Assembly (NCBI GenBank): GCA_037389465.1
Contig: JAZARR010000152.1
Span: 1,306,001 to 1,370,000 of the forward strand
Source: Baylisascaris procyonis
Taxonomy: Eukaryota > Nematoda > Chromadorea > Rhabditida > Ascarididae
Reading direction: 5' to 3'
DNA: 64,000 nucleotides
Below are positions 1 through 12,326 of this stretch, piece after piece. The position numbers and the translations under genes are program-made. The first letter of the stretch is position 1, and the number at the start of each line of letters is the position of its first letter. The notes under the pieces were generated by a model, which was not told where the DNA came from, did not search any database, and saw nothing but the letters and a program-made list of their open reading frames with translations.

Positions 1-1490
1 CTTTACACAACATTATTAAATTGAGCTATATTTGCGATAAGTGGGAGAGTTACAGTGTGTTAAAGTGGGCAAAACCTAGAGGGCTTTGACAGAAGGGAAG
101 TGGCCTAGGCTTGGGTCTAGATTTGACAGGAAGGAAGAGGTCTAAATTTGGAAGGATGAAAGTGGCCTAGGCTTGAGTCTAGATTTGACAGGAAGGAAGA
201 GATCTAGATTTAGGAAGATGGAAGTGGCCTAGACTTGGGTCCAAATTTGGGATAAGGGAAGTGATCAAACAACAATCTTTTACAATAACAACAACCAAAC
301 CATTATGCATCCGATTATACATATTAAAATTAATCGAAATAAGTTATATATAGTATAAAATGAAAGAAGCTATGATTGAAATAAACAATATTATTATAAA
401 TGAAGAAAAAAAAAAGGAAAAAGAAAACTTATCGCAGAAATGAATCAAATAAACATCAATAAATGAAAAAAAAAAATGAAAATCAATCAGCAAATTATAA
501 AATGCAAATATTGGCTATCTCAATATGCAAAATAGTTCATAATAACGTCTTTTCGTTGCATAACGATCGATTTTTTGCTATTTCGCAATATTCTTGACCT
601 ATCTCTATTATTTGATCGATCAAGCATAGATAACATTTTTGTCATATTTCAGTATTCATAACATTTAACAATGTGATCCAAAATTTTTCATTTATTCATA
701 AAAAAATATTATAAATTTGATCAACGCCTTATCAAGTTCTACACGCTGATTTAATAAGCCAAAAAAAAATCAGCCCATTTTATTCTTTGGTCTACTAGAT
801 CCAAATTGTAGATCAAATATCTTCCATCGATCGATAATAAAGATTGCCATTGGTTGCATTGTTTTATTCTTTAGTCTACCACTATAAATGAAGACTATCA
901 CTAGTTGCATTATTTTATTGGCGCTAACTCTCTGACTATTCGTAGATATTAAAGACCGCTGAAAAGCGAACGCAATTTTTCTTTGCAAAATTATTTTTAG
1001 CACTTCATTTTTTTTCTTTTTTTGCTCTAAAATATCATAAAATTAGCTATTGAAATTATTCGGAGTTAAACTTACTTCAAATTATCTATTACTCGACTAA
1101 AACATAGAAATTAAAGCGATTTTCTTATGTGGAAGCAGTTATATGTAGCAATTAAATAAGGATTTTATCAATACTATTAAATGAGATGGTAGAACAAAAT
1201 TTCTTCTAAATATTTACGGTGATATTGCAAAAATTTTTTTGAAGGAGGAAAATTTTCATAAGAAATCAAAAGTGTAGAAAAAATCGGGCAAACTTGAAAA
1301 TAAATTAGAATGGAAAAATACATAAAAACAAACAAATAACTGAAGAAATTTTCCCGTGTAAAACCCATTCACATATGATAAGTATCTCAAAAATGGACAA
1401 ATTGGACAGGCGGCAGTGATGAAACCGAACCCCTTCCCCCTCCCCCCCAAAAAAAACATTACCACATACAAACCAACGAGACAACAGACG
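1..1490. other. Region downstream of the nuclear receptor gene
   Basis: No independent gene is seen. The stretch begins with a 62-bp direct repeat (about 86-250) and is otherwise AT-rich single-copy-looking sequence. On the minus strand at about 1180-1290 lies a short open segment ending in the residues KYLEEILFYHLI and a stop. Its YLEEIL resembles an AF-2 helix of a nuclear receptor, so it may be an alternative terminal exon of the neighbouring receptor gene. A C-rich run sits at about 1434-1448. Confidence 0.5.
86..250. repeat. 62-bp imperfect tandem repeat, about 2.7 copies
   Basis: The motif tggcctaggcttg recurs with starts near 101, 163 and 225, giving an exact 62-bp period. The copies differ at scattered positions (for example gggtctag versus gagtctag). 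The array may extend in degraded form towards the window start. Confidence 0.85.
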
Positions 1491-3923
1491 TCACTTCATT
1501 ATATCTGTCAATTTAAATAACACTTTGCTAAGCGCATGTTGGTTAGTTTCGTTTCGCAAGATGATTTGCGTCTGCAGACATCGTACGACTTCCGTTGCCA
1601 CCTGAAATATATCAGAGCAAACCTTGAATATCACAGCAAAACTAACGAACACCTTCCTACCGTATTTACCTTAGGATTACCCCTAAAGAAATGATATGAA
1701 AATTAGAAAGCCTTCTGTCGGATATACCATCTTCGTCGACGGTGGCTTTTCTTCGAAGTCTACCAATTTAAACATGGTTTGTAAAAAAATTATTTATATT
1801 TTCATCTAAAGAAGCAGTAAAAAGGGACTTAGTTTAAATCGTAAAAAATACAAGTCTGTTCATAGAATCTTCAACGGCAACTTCTTCTGCATGCAACTCG
1901 CTTTAAAAAAACTGCGAAAATAAAAAAAAAAACTCCATACTTCTATTAAAGTGGATGTAGTCGATATTTTAATTTTTTGAGAAACTATACTTGAATTTTC
2001 TTTTAGGCTATTGATCTCAAATGTTTGGAAATTTAATTTCAGGTCAAAACATCTTTCCAGAATTTATTAGAATCCCCCCCTTTCCAAGTTATAGTAATAT
2101 TCGCCAATTGAAAACGATTCCGATGACTGTAATTGATAAATTAAAAACCTACGTATGATAATAAGACATAAAAAATAATCTGCATCTTCATTTGAAGATG
2201 GCCTGAAAATTTCAAAATTCTGTAGCCTTAAATACCCTCTTCTTCGTTCACCTGACTCTCCCTCCCTTCCCCCCCCCCCCATTACCCCTCTTCAGCGTTA
2301 CTTCCAATAAATTGTCATAAGCTCGGGGTTTAGATCCACTCCCCTCTCCCGCTCCCACTTCCATCTCAGTCAGTTCTCATCGCAATTATAGAATAAACAT
2401 ACCTCATCAGTGGATGACTCCTGAGTAAGAGCAGGGCAACAAGGTTGTGCGATACAAACAGCCATAAGAATAGCCATCTCCTCTTCATGTATCACCTCAG
2501 CAATACCACTTCTGAATCGTTCGATATCGATCGATCGATTACCAATCAGATCGACGCATTTATCATCCGTGAATGCAGCTCGTACTGTCTTTAAATTAAA
2601 AAAACATTTCACAATTTTATTTGAAAAAATTTTTTCAATGGTTGAAAATTTTTATGTTAAAAAACAAATTTTAAAATATAAGAGAACTAATACCTCTTCA
2701 ATGAGTAAGAATCAGGCTTGTTGAAAGCGCAAAAAATGGGGAAGTACTACTTGCCTATATTCTGAAATAACAAAATTGGACTGAAATAAATCTCCCAAAA
2801 TACACGGCCAATGGGACGAGAGTAAAAAAACTCCTAAACTCCTATCTACAGTACGGTATAAAACTCCTAAAAAACTTCTACTACCTCACATAGATTATCT
2901 ACAGTACGGTACAAACACGTAGAGTGCATGAACGATGTGCTTTCGCATTTAAACCGCTATAAACCTATTTTTAAAGCACTTTTATATACTGTCTCTTCAG
3001 ACTCCTTCATATCCAATGTCCACGTATCTTTCATACTTAATAAAAATTCAGAAAATTTTCGTGTCTGGATTATCGATTACGTTGGTAGGAATTTCGCTAA
3101 AGGAACATTCGACATGTGGTCATCTTGTTTCATAAGATGCGCTACAAAAATATATGGAAATAAAGAAAAACTCAGTCGTTTATACGATGCGATAAAAAGA
3201 TGTTCAGTTACAAACGATATAATGCTCATAGTTGATATCTACCTTAGCAAAATCACCATATTATAAATTATTTTTAGAAAAAATTAATTATTAAAAAAAA
3301 TAAAAAAAATAAATCTAAAAAATGAATTAATAATAAATTAAATAATAAATTTTAAAAAATATTATTATTATTTTAAAGAATAAATTAAAAATTATTTTAT
3401 GCAAAATTTTAAACGCCACCTAAATTCTCTATATGTGCCAAATAAACCTACATATGCCCCAGACACATAGAATAGTTTGTGTCTAAAATTGGAACTGAAA
3501 TGATGGGCCACTCGCAACTACTGAAAATCCACTTATTACATCCATGAGTATTACAAGTCGAAGCGGGTTTATAAATGAAGAATACGGTATATAAAAAAAC
3601 ACGATTACTGTAGCTGAGTAAAACTTACCAGAAGTCCTTTGAAACCATTTGAAATTAATTTCTGCCTATCGAGGACATCAATCCTTTCGAATGCTGGAAT
3701 ACCATCTATGAAATGATTGATCCGTGAGATGGCATCTTTGGTGCTTTCGAGTTGCGTTCCCGTCGGGAATGCCTTCTTATATGATTCAACGATCGCTTTT
3801 AGCAACTCCATAATGCTACGTGTTTCATCCAATTCTTTTTCCCTGAAAAACAACACCATAAGCGAGTTACTGTAGAAAAGGAAATATTATTAATAAATAA
3901 TCCTTAGCAATAGCAATAAGTAA

Positions 3924-3966
<43 letters not shown>

Positions 3967-6900
3967 AAAGCAAACAAGGCAAAAAATAATAATAATAATA
4001 AGAGTTATCGGTAGAAGAACCCATTAAATGCGCTTGGCTTCCAGAAATCAGGAAAACACGGATAATCTATGCACATGAGTCATGTTTTCTTGGGCATTTT
4101 ATTTCTATTTATCTAAATTATTTACCTTCAAATTAAACAAAAAAATATTTGACTCGTATATTATCATTTTTTTTATCAGTATAAAAATATTCACTAAAAA
4201 ATATCGATAGCGTTGCTTAAAGTTGCATGCAATTAAGGGAAGAGTTCTATTCGTATAATCACTTATTCAAACATTGCCATAAAACGCCCATATGCGTAAA
4301 GCAATGATTCCATCCCGATGAGAGGGAAATGGTCAGTGCCGGTCACTCTCTGAATACATACGTTTGTGGTCACTGGTCATTTTCACCATTTTTCTTATGG
4401 CAAACTAAGAAATTGCTTCGATAAGCGAATAGACTACTAGTAATACTTAGGATTAAACCGAATTGGGTTTTTTTTTAATTTTATAGGTTATCTATATAAT
4501 GCGGTTTGCTCGAATTTTACCGCCAGCACATGAATCTAAAGCTAATTGGTGAGAAGGCTTGAATCATATTAGCTGACAGGCGATTTTCATAAAAATTTGG
4601 CGCAAAATGTCGGGTGGTTAACAACTAATTGAATAAACTAACAAACCTCGTCTCATCTTTAGCTTTCCGTTTCCGATTCCGATCTTGCCTTACCGATTCT
4701 TTGCTCATGCCGGCTTTTAAGCATTTCTCAAAACGACAACTTTGACAACGATTTCGACTGATTCGATCCACTTTGCACGCTTTGTCTTTGTGACATGAAT
4801 ATTCCATATTTTTTTGTACAGTACGTCGAAAAAATCCCTAAAAATTTTCTCGTATTTTATTTTGTTTTATTTCAACAAAAATTTCTCAAAATCTACTACT
4901 AACTAATCAAAATTTCAAAGAATGACTATTGATGGGGTTTTATTTAATGTAATACTGTATAATAACATAGTTGAAAAAAATTGATAAAATTTTCATTGAG
5001 CTATCAAAAATTAATTTTTTTTTTGTTCTATATCTACTGATTGTCGTTATCAAATCAGACCTTCTGCCTTATATATTGCCAAGGGGTAATTTTGGATTTG
5101 AAATAAATGCATCATTTCCTCGACGATTATCAATAAATATATCGGTGCCCGATTTCTTTTTTTTGCATGAGAATAAGCTGGGAAATGTGTTATTATCAAT
5201 AACAAACAATAACGCCACAAGATATGCCATAAGGATGAAAGAATATTTTAGAGATATGGCTCGTTGACAACAAATATGATGAGTGACATTCCCCATAGCG
5301 AATTTCAGAGAGAGGCCAATTGGTCAATTGTACTCTAATATACACGTATATCATTGAATAATATCACTATGTATCTATATCACTTATCAAAACACACAAG
5401 AAATCAACTAACACCATTTAAAATCATCATTTTAAATACGGTTCTTAAGGATACCATATCTTCGGATTACTAAACTTTCTTCTATATGACATTTCTTTAA
5501 TACAGATAATGGTTCAATTTTGTAAGTAAAAAAAAAAAGACAGGAAAATGAAAACTCTAAACTTATTGTTATATAAGTATTGCCCAAATATACGCCTATT
5601 TTTAAAGTTGCAAACATTTTAGCAACTTAGAGGTTAAAACCGAAAAAAAACCATTAAATCACCGGGAAAAAGGCCAAAAGTATCTCTCAACTTACCTTAC
5701 AACCTTCACAACTCATCACTCCATAGTGAAAGCCAGACGCTTTATCGTTACAAACGACACAAAGCTCTCGAGTATTCGACATTGGCGATGGAATCGTTGT
5801 TGATAACGGTGCACCCCGTGATGAAGGATAGAGATCATAACCGGAAGAAGCTTCACCATAAAGCATTTGCAAACGTGCAGCTGCAGATGCTGCTGCACTT
5901 GGTCCTGGTGCATTTGCATATGAACATCCTGGAAGAGTAATTAAATTCATAAAAAAATTTTGAATAAATTAAAGAATTTTTATTAAGAAACAAGCAAGAA
6001 TGCAACTTAAAATATACACTGCTGAACGTCACGTAGAAAAATTGACTAGAACTGAACAATTTGGCAAAGATTTTTTTTTTATTCGTAGCTATTTTCAAGT
6101 AAAAATTTCGAAAATTCTTAAATTTTTTGAATTTTTGATTATAAAAATTGGTAAAAAATTGAAAAAAACCTCCTGAAAAAATTGCTAGATTTCCAAAAAA
6201 AAGCCTCAAAAAATTTCTGAAAAATATTATCCAAATTTTAAAAATAAAGGTCTCAAAATCATCGCCACAAATGCTATTCGCCGTTCGAACCGATCTACAA
6301 AATCGATTTTCCGAAATTAATTTCTCGCTTCGAAACAAATATTTTAAAAATTTCCCGTTTTTTTTTCGCAAATTTCAAAATATGAGCGCCAAATTTTTTT
6401 TATTGTAGTTGGAAATCTAAAAGTTGATTATTTTATCCAGCAAGTCGAAGGAAATGGTCAAAGATGCTTGACCAACCGAACAATAAAAGGTTATTCCAAA
6501 TCTATAAATTCAAATATAAATGGCAAAATTTTCAAATTTTGACCGCGATTGCTGCTAATTGATGCGATAAAATTGTTGCGATTCATGCGAATATCTCATT
6601 CGTTGACAAATTTTTCCACCGGAAACAATCTCCAAACATTTTTTTCTCTCATGAACTTTTTTCGTTGATTCTAGTCCTATTTTTAGCCAAATTACTTCTT
6701 GTCATGTCCTTCATGGCAAATTGACCGACAATTTTTTTTTGTGATTCCTTTTTTTCTATTTTTATAAATTAGATTTTTTTCTCGATGGGATTTTTTCCCC
6801 CTAAAAAATGTTTTTCTCGCAATACGCTAAAAATTTAGTCTTCGATTTTTTGAAGCAATATAAGCAAAAAAATAAAAAATAAAAAATTACATTACATTAT

Positions 6901-7042
6901 GCTGCTAATCTATAAAGTTTCTATTATGCTTGTCTATAGCGATATAGCGTAAAAGCGAATAAATGTCCCCTACTTGTCACATAATTTATTCAAAACTTAT
7001 ACTGCAATCATAAATAAATAAACAAATAAATAAATAAACAAA

Positions 7043-7089
<47 letters not shown>

Positions 7090-8850
7090 AATAAATAATT
7101 TCTATCAAATACAATTATTGGATATTACAATCGATTGCAATGCACTTATTGCAATGCAAAAACAATCAATAATTCTTGCAAACAATACAGAGAAAATAAC
7201 GCCACCCTGAAGAAACATGAATCTACAATATTACTTGACCTGTTGCGTCTGCTTCTCTATTAGAGCATCCGGTTACTGTGTCCTCTCATTTTCGACCTTT
7301 CCTTTCTTTCAATTACGTCATCACTCGACGAAATATCACACGCTTATGGGATGTCCTCTGCTACGCATTAGTCTACCGTTTAATCTCAAATAAAACAGCT
7401 CTAGGAATTTACAATAACTACCTCGATACTATGCGATAACGTTGCACAACTTTTCAACGTTTCAAGTATTGTGGAACTTGATTAATTATATTTGCACTTG
7501 GTCTGAATTGAAGATTAATTTGAATTTTTGAATTAAAAAATAGAAAATTTTATTTTCGAACGAATTTGTCGATTGAGAAAAAAAAAGAATTGACAAATTA
7601 ACTATTCAAATTTAAATATTTTTAAAATTAACGAAAAAGTGAATTAAAATAGGGATTCAATGATCGCCTAAAATCGTAATATTATATCAGTAATGGAAAA
7701 CGAAACCACTGTAAACATGACCGATCATAATGCTCAGGTATTACTCCACCTTTCTAACTAATTACATACTTTAGAAAAGTTATAGTAATTATCGAATTAC
7801 TAAAACGTACAATCCTAGAATGTTAACATTTCGTGAAAATACAAATCTCAGAATCGCTGAATCCCCATAATAACATAATATTGAAATATTTGATGAATCA
7901 ATTTGCAAAGAAAAAATTCAAAAAAAATTACCATTGATTTGATTGATATGCGTAGGGAAAGGTGTTGGCTTAGAGATATTTGGAGTGCTAGACGCACGTG
8001 CTGGTTCGTGATGTCTATCACCAGCACCACCACGTAAAAGATTTGAAACCGAAAATGAGTTTGAGCGAGATTGTGCCGCACTAGATGGCGATGACGAGCC
8101 TGGCGATAATGAACTTGTCTCATTGCCTGAATCACGATCAATTTCTAGACGTGTAACAGCTGATAATGGCTTCATATCGCTCCAGTCGGCTGCAAATAAT
8201 TGTTGTCGTTGCTGTTGATGTAGTGAATATGACGGTTGAACGTTTATCTTCGAATCCGACGAAGTTGTTGGCGTATAGGAAACGGAAATTGGTAATTGTT
8301 GTAAAGGAGGTGGCATCGTCATCTGCGAAGTGGATGGAATTGGCCCAAGTAGTTGTGGCCAAGTGGTTTGTGCGCCTGATGTTGCATTCATCGAAAAGAA
8401 TATTGGTGGAAAAGGATAGAGCCCACTGAAACCGTTCATAAGTGTAGCTAATTGTTGAGTGATCGGCATTGTTTGTTGCGATGGTCCACCACCGGCATTC
8501 AGCGGCATAAATGCACCATTTACAACAGGTGTTGCAGAAGGTATTCCTGTACGAGCGTTCCTGAAACCACCGTAGTATGAAATTTCCGGTTGCGGTAACG
8601 AGTTTGGCAATGATATTGGTGTAGTCCTGTGAAAACCTGATAAAGTCGTCAATATCTCATTGGTACCAACTGAATTACTTGCACAGGTAAGTGATGAAGA
8701 GACAGGCGCCACAGTGGCTGAAGGTTTCAACGTTGGTGGCGGTGGTGGTAGATGAGGATATGAGATATCAATAGTTGGCGACTGGGTAGTAGGCTTCAAC
8801 GGGATAGGTAAGGCACATAGTGGAGATGAAGGTATTTGTTGTCGTTGCAT
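1491..8850 (-). CDS. Nuclear hormone receptor with RAR-like DNA-binding domain (6 exons)
   Basis: A ligand-regulated or orphan nuclear transcription factor. Exons on the minus strand are 8850-7932, 5928-5696, 4837-4647, 3842-3629, 2588-2403 and 1601-1491. All junctions are GT/AG with matching phases, giving about 617 aa. Residues 1-360 form a Pro/Ser/Thr/Gln-rich A/B region. The C4 zinc-finger DNA-binding domain spans about 363-437: first finger CVVC to CEGC, P-box CEGCKG, second finger with C-x5-C-x9-C-x2-C spacing. The extension [16 protein letters not shown] is closest in my memory to vertebrate retinoic acid receptors. The ligand-binding domain (about 455-617) shows the helix 3-4 signature ([16 protein letters not shown]) and a helix 8-like segment ([15 protein letters not shown]). 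The start is chosen because an in-frame TAA lies 15 nt upstream. The last exon stops just after KLTDIMK, so helix 12 is missing unless an alternative exon is used. The large introns hold (AAAT)n runs and a small plus-strand ORF. Confidence 0.85.
2928..3266 (+). CDS. Hypothetical small ORF nested in receptor intron 4
   Basis: A 112-codon open frame opposite to, and within, the intron between receptor exons 4 and 5. It has three Trp and three Cys and reads like a soluble protein, but I recognise no family, signal peptide or membrane segment. A 25-bp element containing ctacagtacggta occurs twice just upstream (about 2845 and 2900). In DNA this AT-rich roughly one open frame of this length is expected by chance in 64 kb, so coding status is doubtful. 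Confidence 0.22.
   Translation: MNDVLSHLNRYKPIFKALLYTVSSDSFISNVHVSFILNKNSENFRVWIIDYVGRNFAKGTFDMWSSCFIRCATKIYGNKEKLSRLYDAIKRCSVTNDIMLIVDIYLSKITIL
3921..3969. repeat. (TAAA)n microsatellite
   Basis: Uninterrupted taaa repeats lie in the intron upstream of receptor exon 4. Confidence 0.95.
7012..7098. repeat. (AAAT)n microsatellite with caaa interruptions
   Basis: About 20 copies of a tetranucleotide with a few aaac variants, inside receptor intron 1. Confidence 0.95.
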
Positions 8851-9170
8851 GACCGCTATCCGTTAGCAAAAAACGACGAGTCACCGTGAGGGCACGCGAC
8901 AATCAACGATGCAACTATATGCATCGAGATATAGATGGGCGTAACTCATCTTGTGAGTTTGCGAGGGAAAAACAACTATATGCTGTGCCCGCGGGTCACC
9001 CGCACCGAGGGGTGAGGTCGAATTTTGTGGCAAAAGTGGAAAACAACGGTTGACCCCTCAGCAAGGGTTACGCAACGATCACAGGGAGAGGCCAACATAG
9101 GCTAAAGAGAGCCTTCAAAGTGTTTTCGCCTCCGGAGGTGACTCTTTGTGGGTAACGCGTCGTGTGTGTG
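8851..9170 (-). promoter_or_regulatory. GC-richer upstream region of the receptor gene with hormone-response half-sites
   Basis: This stretch immediately 5' of the receptor start is clearly richer in G+C than its surroundings and has no convincing ORF. It contains several AGGTCA/GGGTCA-like half-sites: gggtca at 8993, aggtcg at 9015, tgaccc (reverse orientation) at 9051 and aggtga near 9136. A leader acceptor could be the GATAG just before CGGTC and the ATG. Promoter activity is inferred from position and composition only. Confidence 0.4.
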
Positions 9171-9308
9171 ATGAACTTTCCACGGGAACACCTTAAAGCA
9201 CATACCGCCATCCATTCTCAAATTCGTTTTCCATATCTTTCTTTACACTTCTTTTTTTTTCACCTTTCGCAAATGAAAATAAAAACTGTAATTTATATTT
9301 CAATAAGT

Positions 9309-9309
9309 T

Positions 9310-9369
<60 letters not shown>

Positions 9370-9392
9370 TACATATATACATATATACATAT

Positions 9393-9453
<61 letters not shown>
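9309..9453. repeat. (TA)n with TAC variants
   Basis: A long alternating TA tract punctuated by regularly spaced tac steps (atacatat) around 9363-9412. Confidence 0.95.
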
Positions 9454-9458
<5 letters not shown>

Positions 9459-10086
9459 TATTTATTTATATTTATATTTATATATAACATTTCAACAAAC
9501 AAAGAAAAAGAAACAAATTGGAACACTTTTTTCCGGATATACGTAACATCTAATCCTACTCTTTACTTATTACTATTTTTTAAATTCCACTTTTTCCATC
9601 ATAATAAAATAACATTTTCGATATTTCTATTTAAGCAATCCAACATATGAATCTCTTTAATTGAGCTCACCAATAAGAAATTTTCATTGAAAACTATAAA
9701 AGCGCAATCCTTATTAAAACTATGAATGAAGGCATAATTAACTATAATTAGCCTCATATATATTACAAAGTTTCAACAAATTAAAACACTGATCAACAAT
9801 CAAACTACTAACCTATAAATCTTATTGTTTTAGGATCGTCGATCACCGTTTATAAGATGGAATTTGCTCTAACACTATCGATGGATGATCACTCAAGACA
9901 ATTCCTCAAGGAAGTTGCTAGAGTTTGATAATTCCATAGTGATTAATCGTTTCGACGATAGTATTTACTTTTTCCCTTATAGATCAACTCGACCTTTTCT
10001 ACAAAAAGTCACCGTATGAGGACGAGGGAAAAATTTATTCGAAATTATGTATCCGAATTATGAAATTACGTGAAATTTATATATAA

Positions 10087-10143
<57 letters not shown>

Positions 10144-11344
10144 AATTTAAGAAAAGAAATAGAAAATTTTACGAAAAAGAAAAAAAATTTAGATATTTAT
10201 GCAGATTTATGAGAAAATACAGTTCACAATTTAGAATAAATAAATCTATTAAGCACAAACGATGAATATTTTAGTTACTGTGGACAGTTCACTAATATGA
10301 ACACATTAAAATTTGAAATTTGGAAAGTTGCCAAGAATTATTCCACTTGGTCTTTTTAAAAAAACTAATCAAATGAATTTTGTTTGTTGTCTTTGAAATA
10401 ATGTAAAATTATAAGCAATCTAAGAGTAAAAATAATTTTGAGCGTACAAAATGACTTTAAAAAAAGAATTTTTCTAATACCGCTTTTTCTAAACAAAATA
10501 TTTCGATGCCGAAAAATAGTGGAATATTTTCCGTCATTAAAAAAATTAATTTTCAAATTATTATTTCATTGAAATGAAAATAGAGAAACGTTGAAAAATC
10601 CAGTCATTTTAACAGAAATTTCTCTCCATACTCATTCTCTGCCTCAATTCCCGTCTTTAATCTAACGTTTCTTTCACCTTTATACTGATTGGTAACAGCT
10701 ACTAATTGATTGCGAGAGCATAATTCCCTCAATAAATGCTCTCCACTTGTGAAGAGCGAAGAAAAGAAGAAAAGAAAAACAAAACCTAGGCAAAGACAAT
10801 TTTAAATTATTCATTTATTCATTTAACTTAATTTAACTTATAAATTAGCGCTATTTACAGCAAGTGAACGCTCTAAGAAGTGAATGTGTTAATTATAACA
10901 CGTGTCATCGTTATATCTAACACTTTTAACAGCTCGACTTTAAAACTACTCGCCCACTTTTGATTCAAAAAAAATCTAGAATACACATAACAACTGCTTA
11001 ATTTATAATACACCAATAAGCTGTTTTCTAAAGTTTAGACTGTAAGAGAGTGAATAGAACTGTCCATTCAAAGATTTGCATATTATGCCAAAAAGGAAAA
11101 TTAAATAACGAAAAAAAAACCAAACAAAATCCAATCAATGCCACTTAGACGTGAAAAGCTTCGTCTGCTTTCCAATCATTCAATGTATCACTCAATAAAT
11201 GGTACTTCTTTTAGTTTTGCATACTTATGCTTTCAATAGTAAAACCAACCTCATGTGCAGACAAGCAGACCATATGCACATAAATGTGGACCACCATCCT
11301 GCAAATAAGTTATATATATCTGCATCTGCTTTTATCATTTGTCT

Positions 11345-11473
<129 letters not shown>

Positions 11474-12179
11474 CCTTCTCGTATAAATATTTAACGGGAC
11501 TTTCGGTGACATTGACGTAAACTCAGCATGAGGGGATTTTGCATGAAGTGATAAAGTGAAGGGCGCAGTTCAATAGAGTTGCCTCAGTACAAATTTAAGA
11601 CGACTAAGAGGATGTTGTGGTTCGCTACAGGCTAGAGTTCCATCAAAACAACACTCCCTGAGGGATAAACCCTATTTCCCGTATTATTGGCAATCAATGA
11701 ACTCTCGCAACAACAAGCTCAAAGGTAAACCGCATGCTTGAGGTCGACCTCGTTTAATCTTTCGCTTGTATTCCCGTAAAAAGAGTTTCTGCTCGTCGAA
11801 ACATCTTGAACGTTTCAAACAGCGTAGGGCTCAATTCCTTTCAAAATTCCGGATCCGCTTACTTAGCGGTATAGGCAAAATTTCTGGATATAGTTTTAAA
11901 TTTCAATCTTAGTGGCACCTCCCTCTCTCCATCAAAAAAAAAAAAAAAAAAAACTTAATTTCAATCAGACGATATTAAGAAGCTTCAAAAACTTCACTAA
12001 CTTGACAAAAAAGATACAAGTCAATGACTAATATTTTTTAACGCTAATGCTAAAAATTCGTATGATAATTTCAAAAAAAAACAAAAAAAAAACAAAAAAA
12101 ATCCTCCAGCGGATACCTCAAGGAGTCTTTGCAGGAACTATACGTTAGCCACATCTGAGATAGCTTTCTTTTTAAAGTT

Positions 12180-12326
12180 ATGTTATCCCTCATCAAAAAG
12201 CAAAAAACAGAAATCAAAGAGCTATACAATCAACGGATATATCCTAAAATAGCTATTTCGAATCCAGACGCTTTCATGGATTTGCGCCAAAGACTTTGTA
12301 TTCTAAAAGAGGATGATATCAACTAA
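12180..12326 (+). other. 48-aa protein-like ORF fragment, unrecognised
   Basis: This open frame runs from ATG to TAA and is rich in charged residues (LIKKQKTEIKELYNQ near the start, LRQRLCILKEDDIN at the end). Its composition is more protein-like than nearby frames. No domain is recognised and nothing ties it to flanking exons. It could be a fragment of a decayed element or chance. Confidence 0.15.

Noticed and set aside
5853..6371. 172-aa minus-strand frame overlapping receptor exon 2
   Set aside because: Out of frame with the zinc-finger reading and mostly Phe/Lys/Asn from AT-rich intron.
8166..8429. 87-aa plus-strand frame opposite receptor exon 1
   Set aside because: Antisense shadow of the real exon.
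9162..9650. 162-aa plus-strand open frame
   Set aside because: Most of it is translated TA repeat; the ends have no gene-like features.
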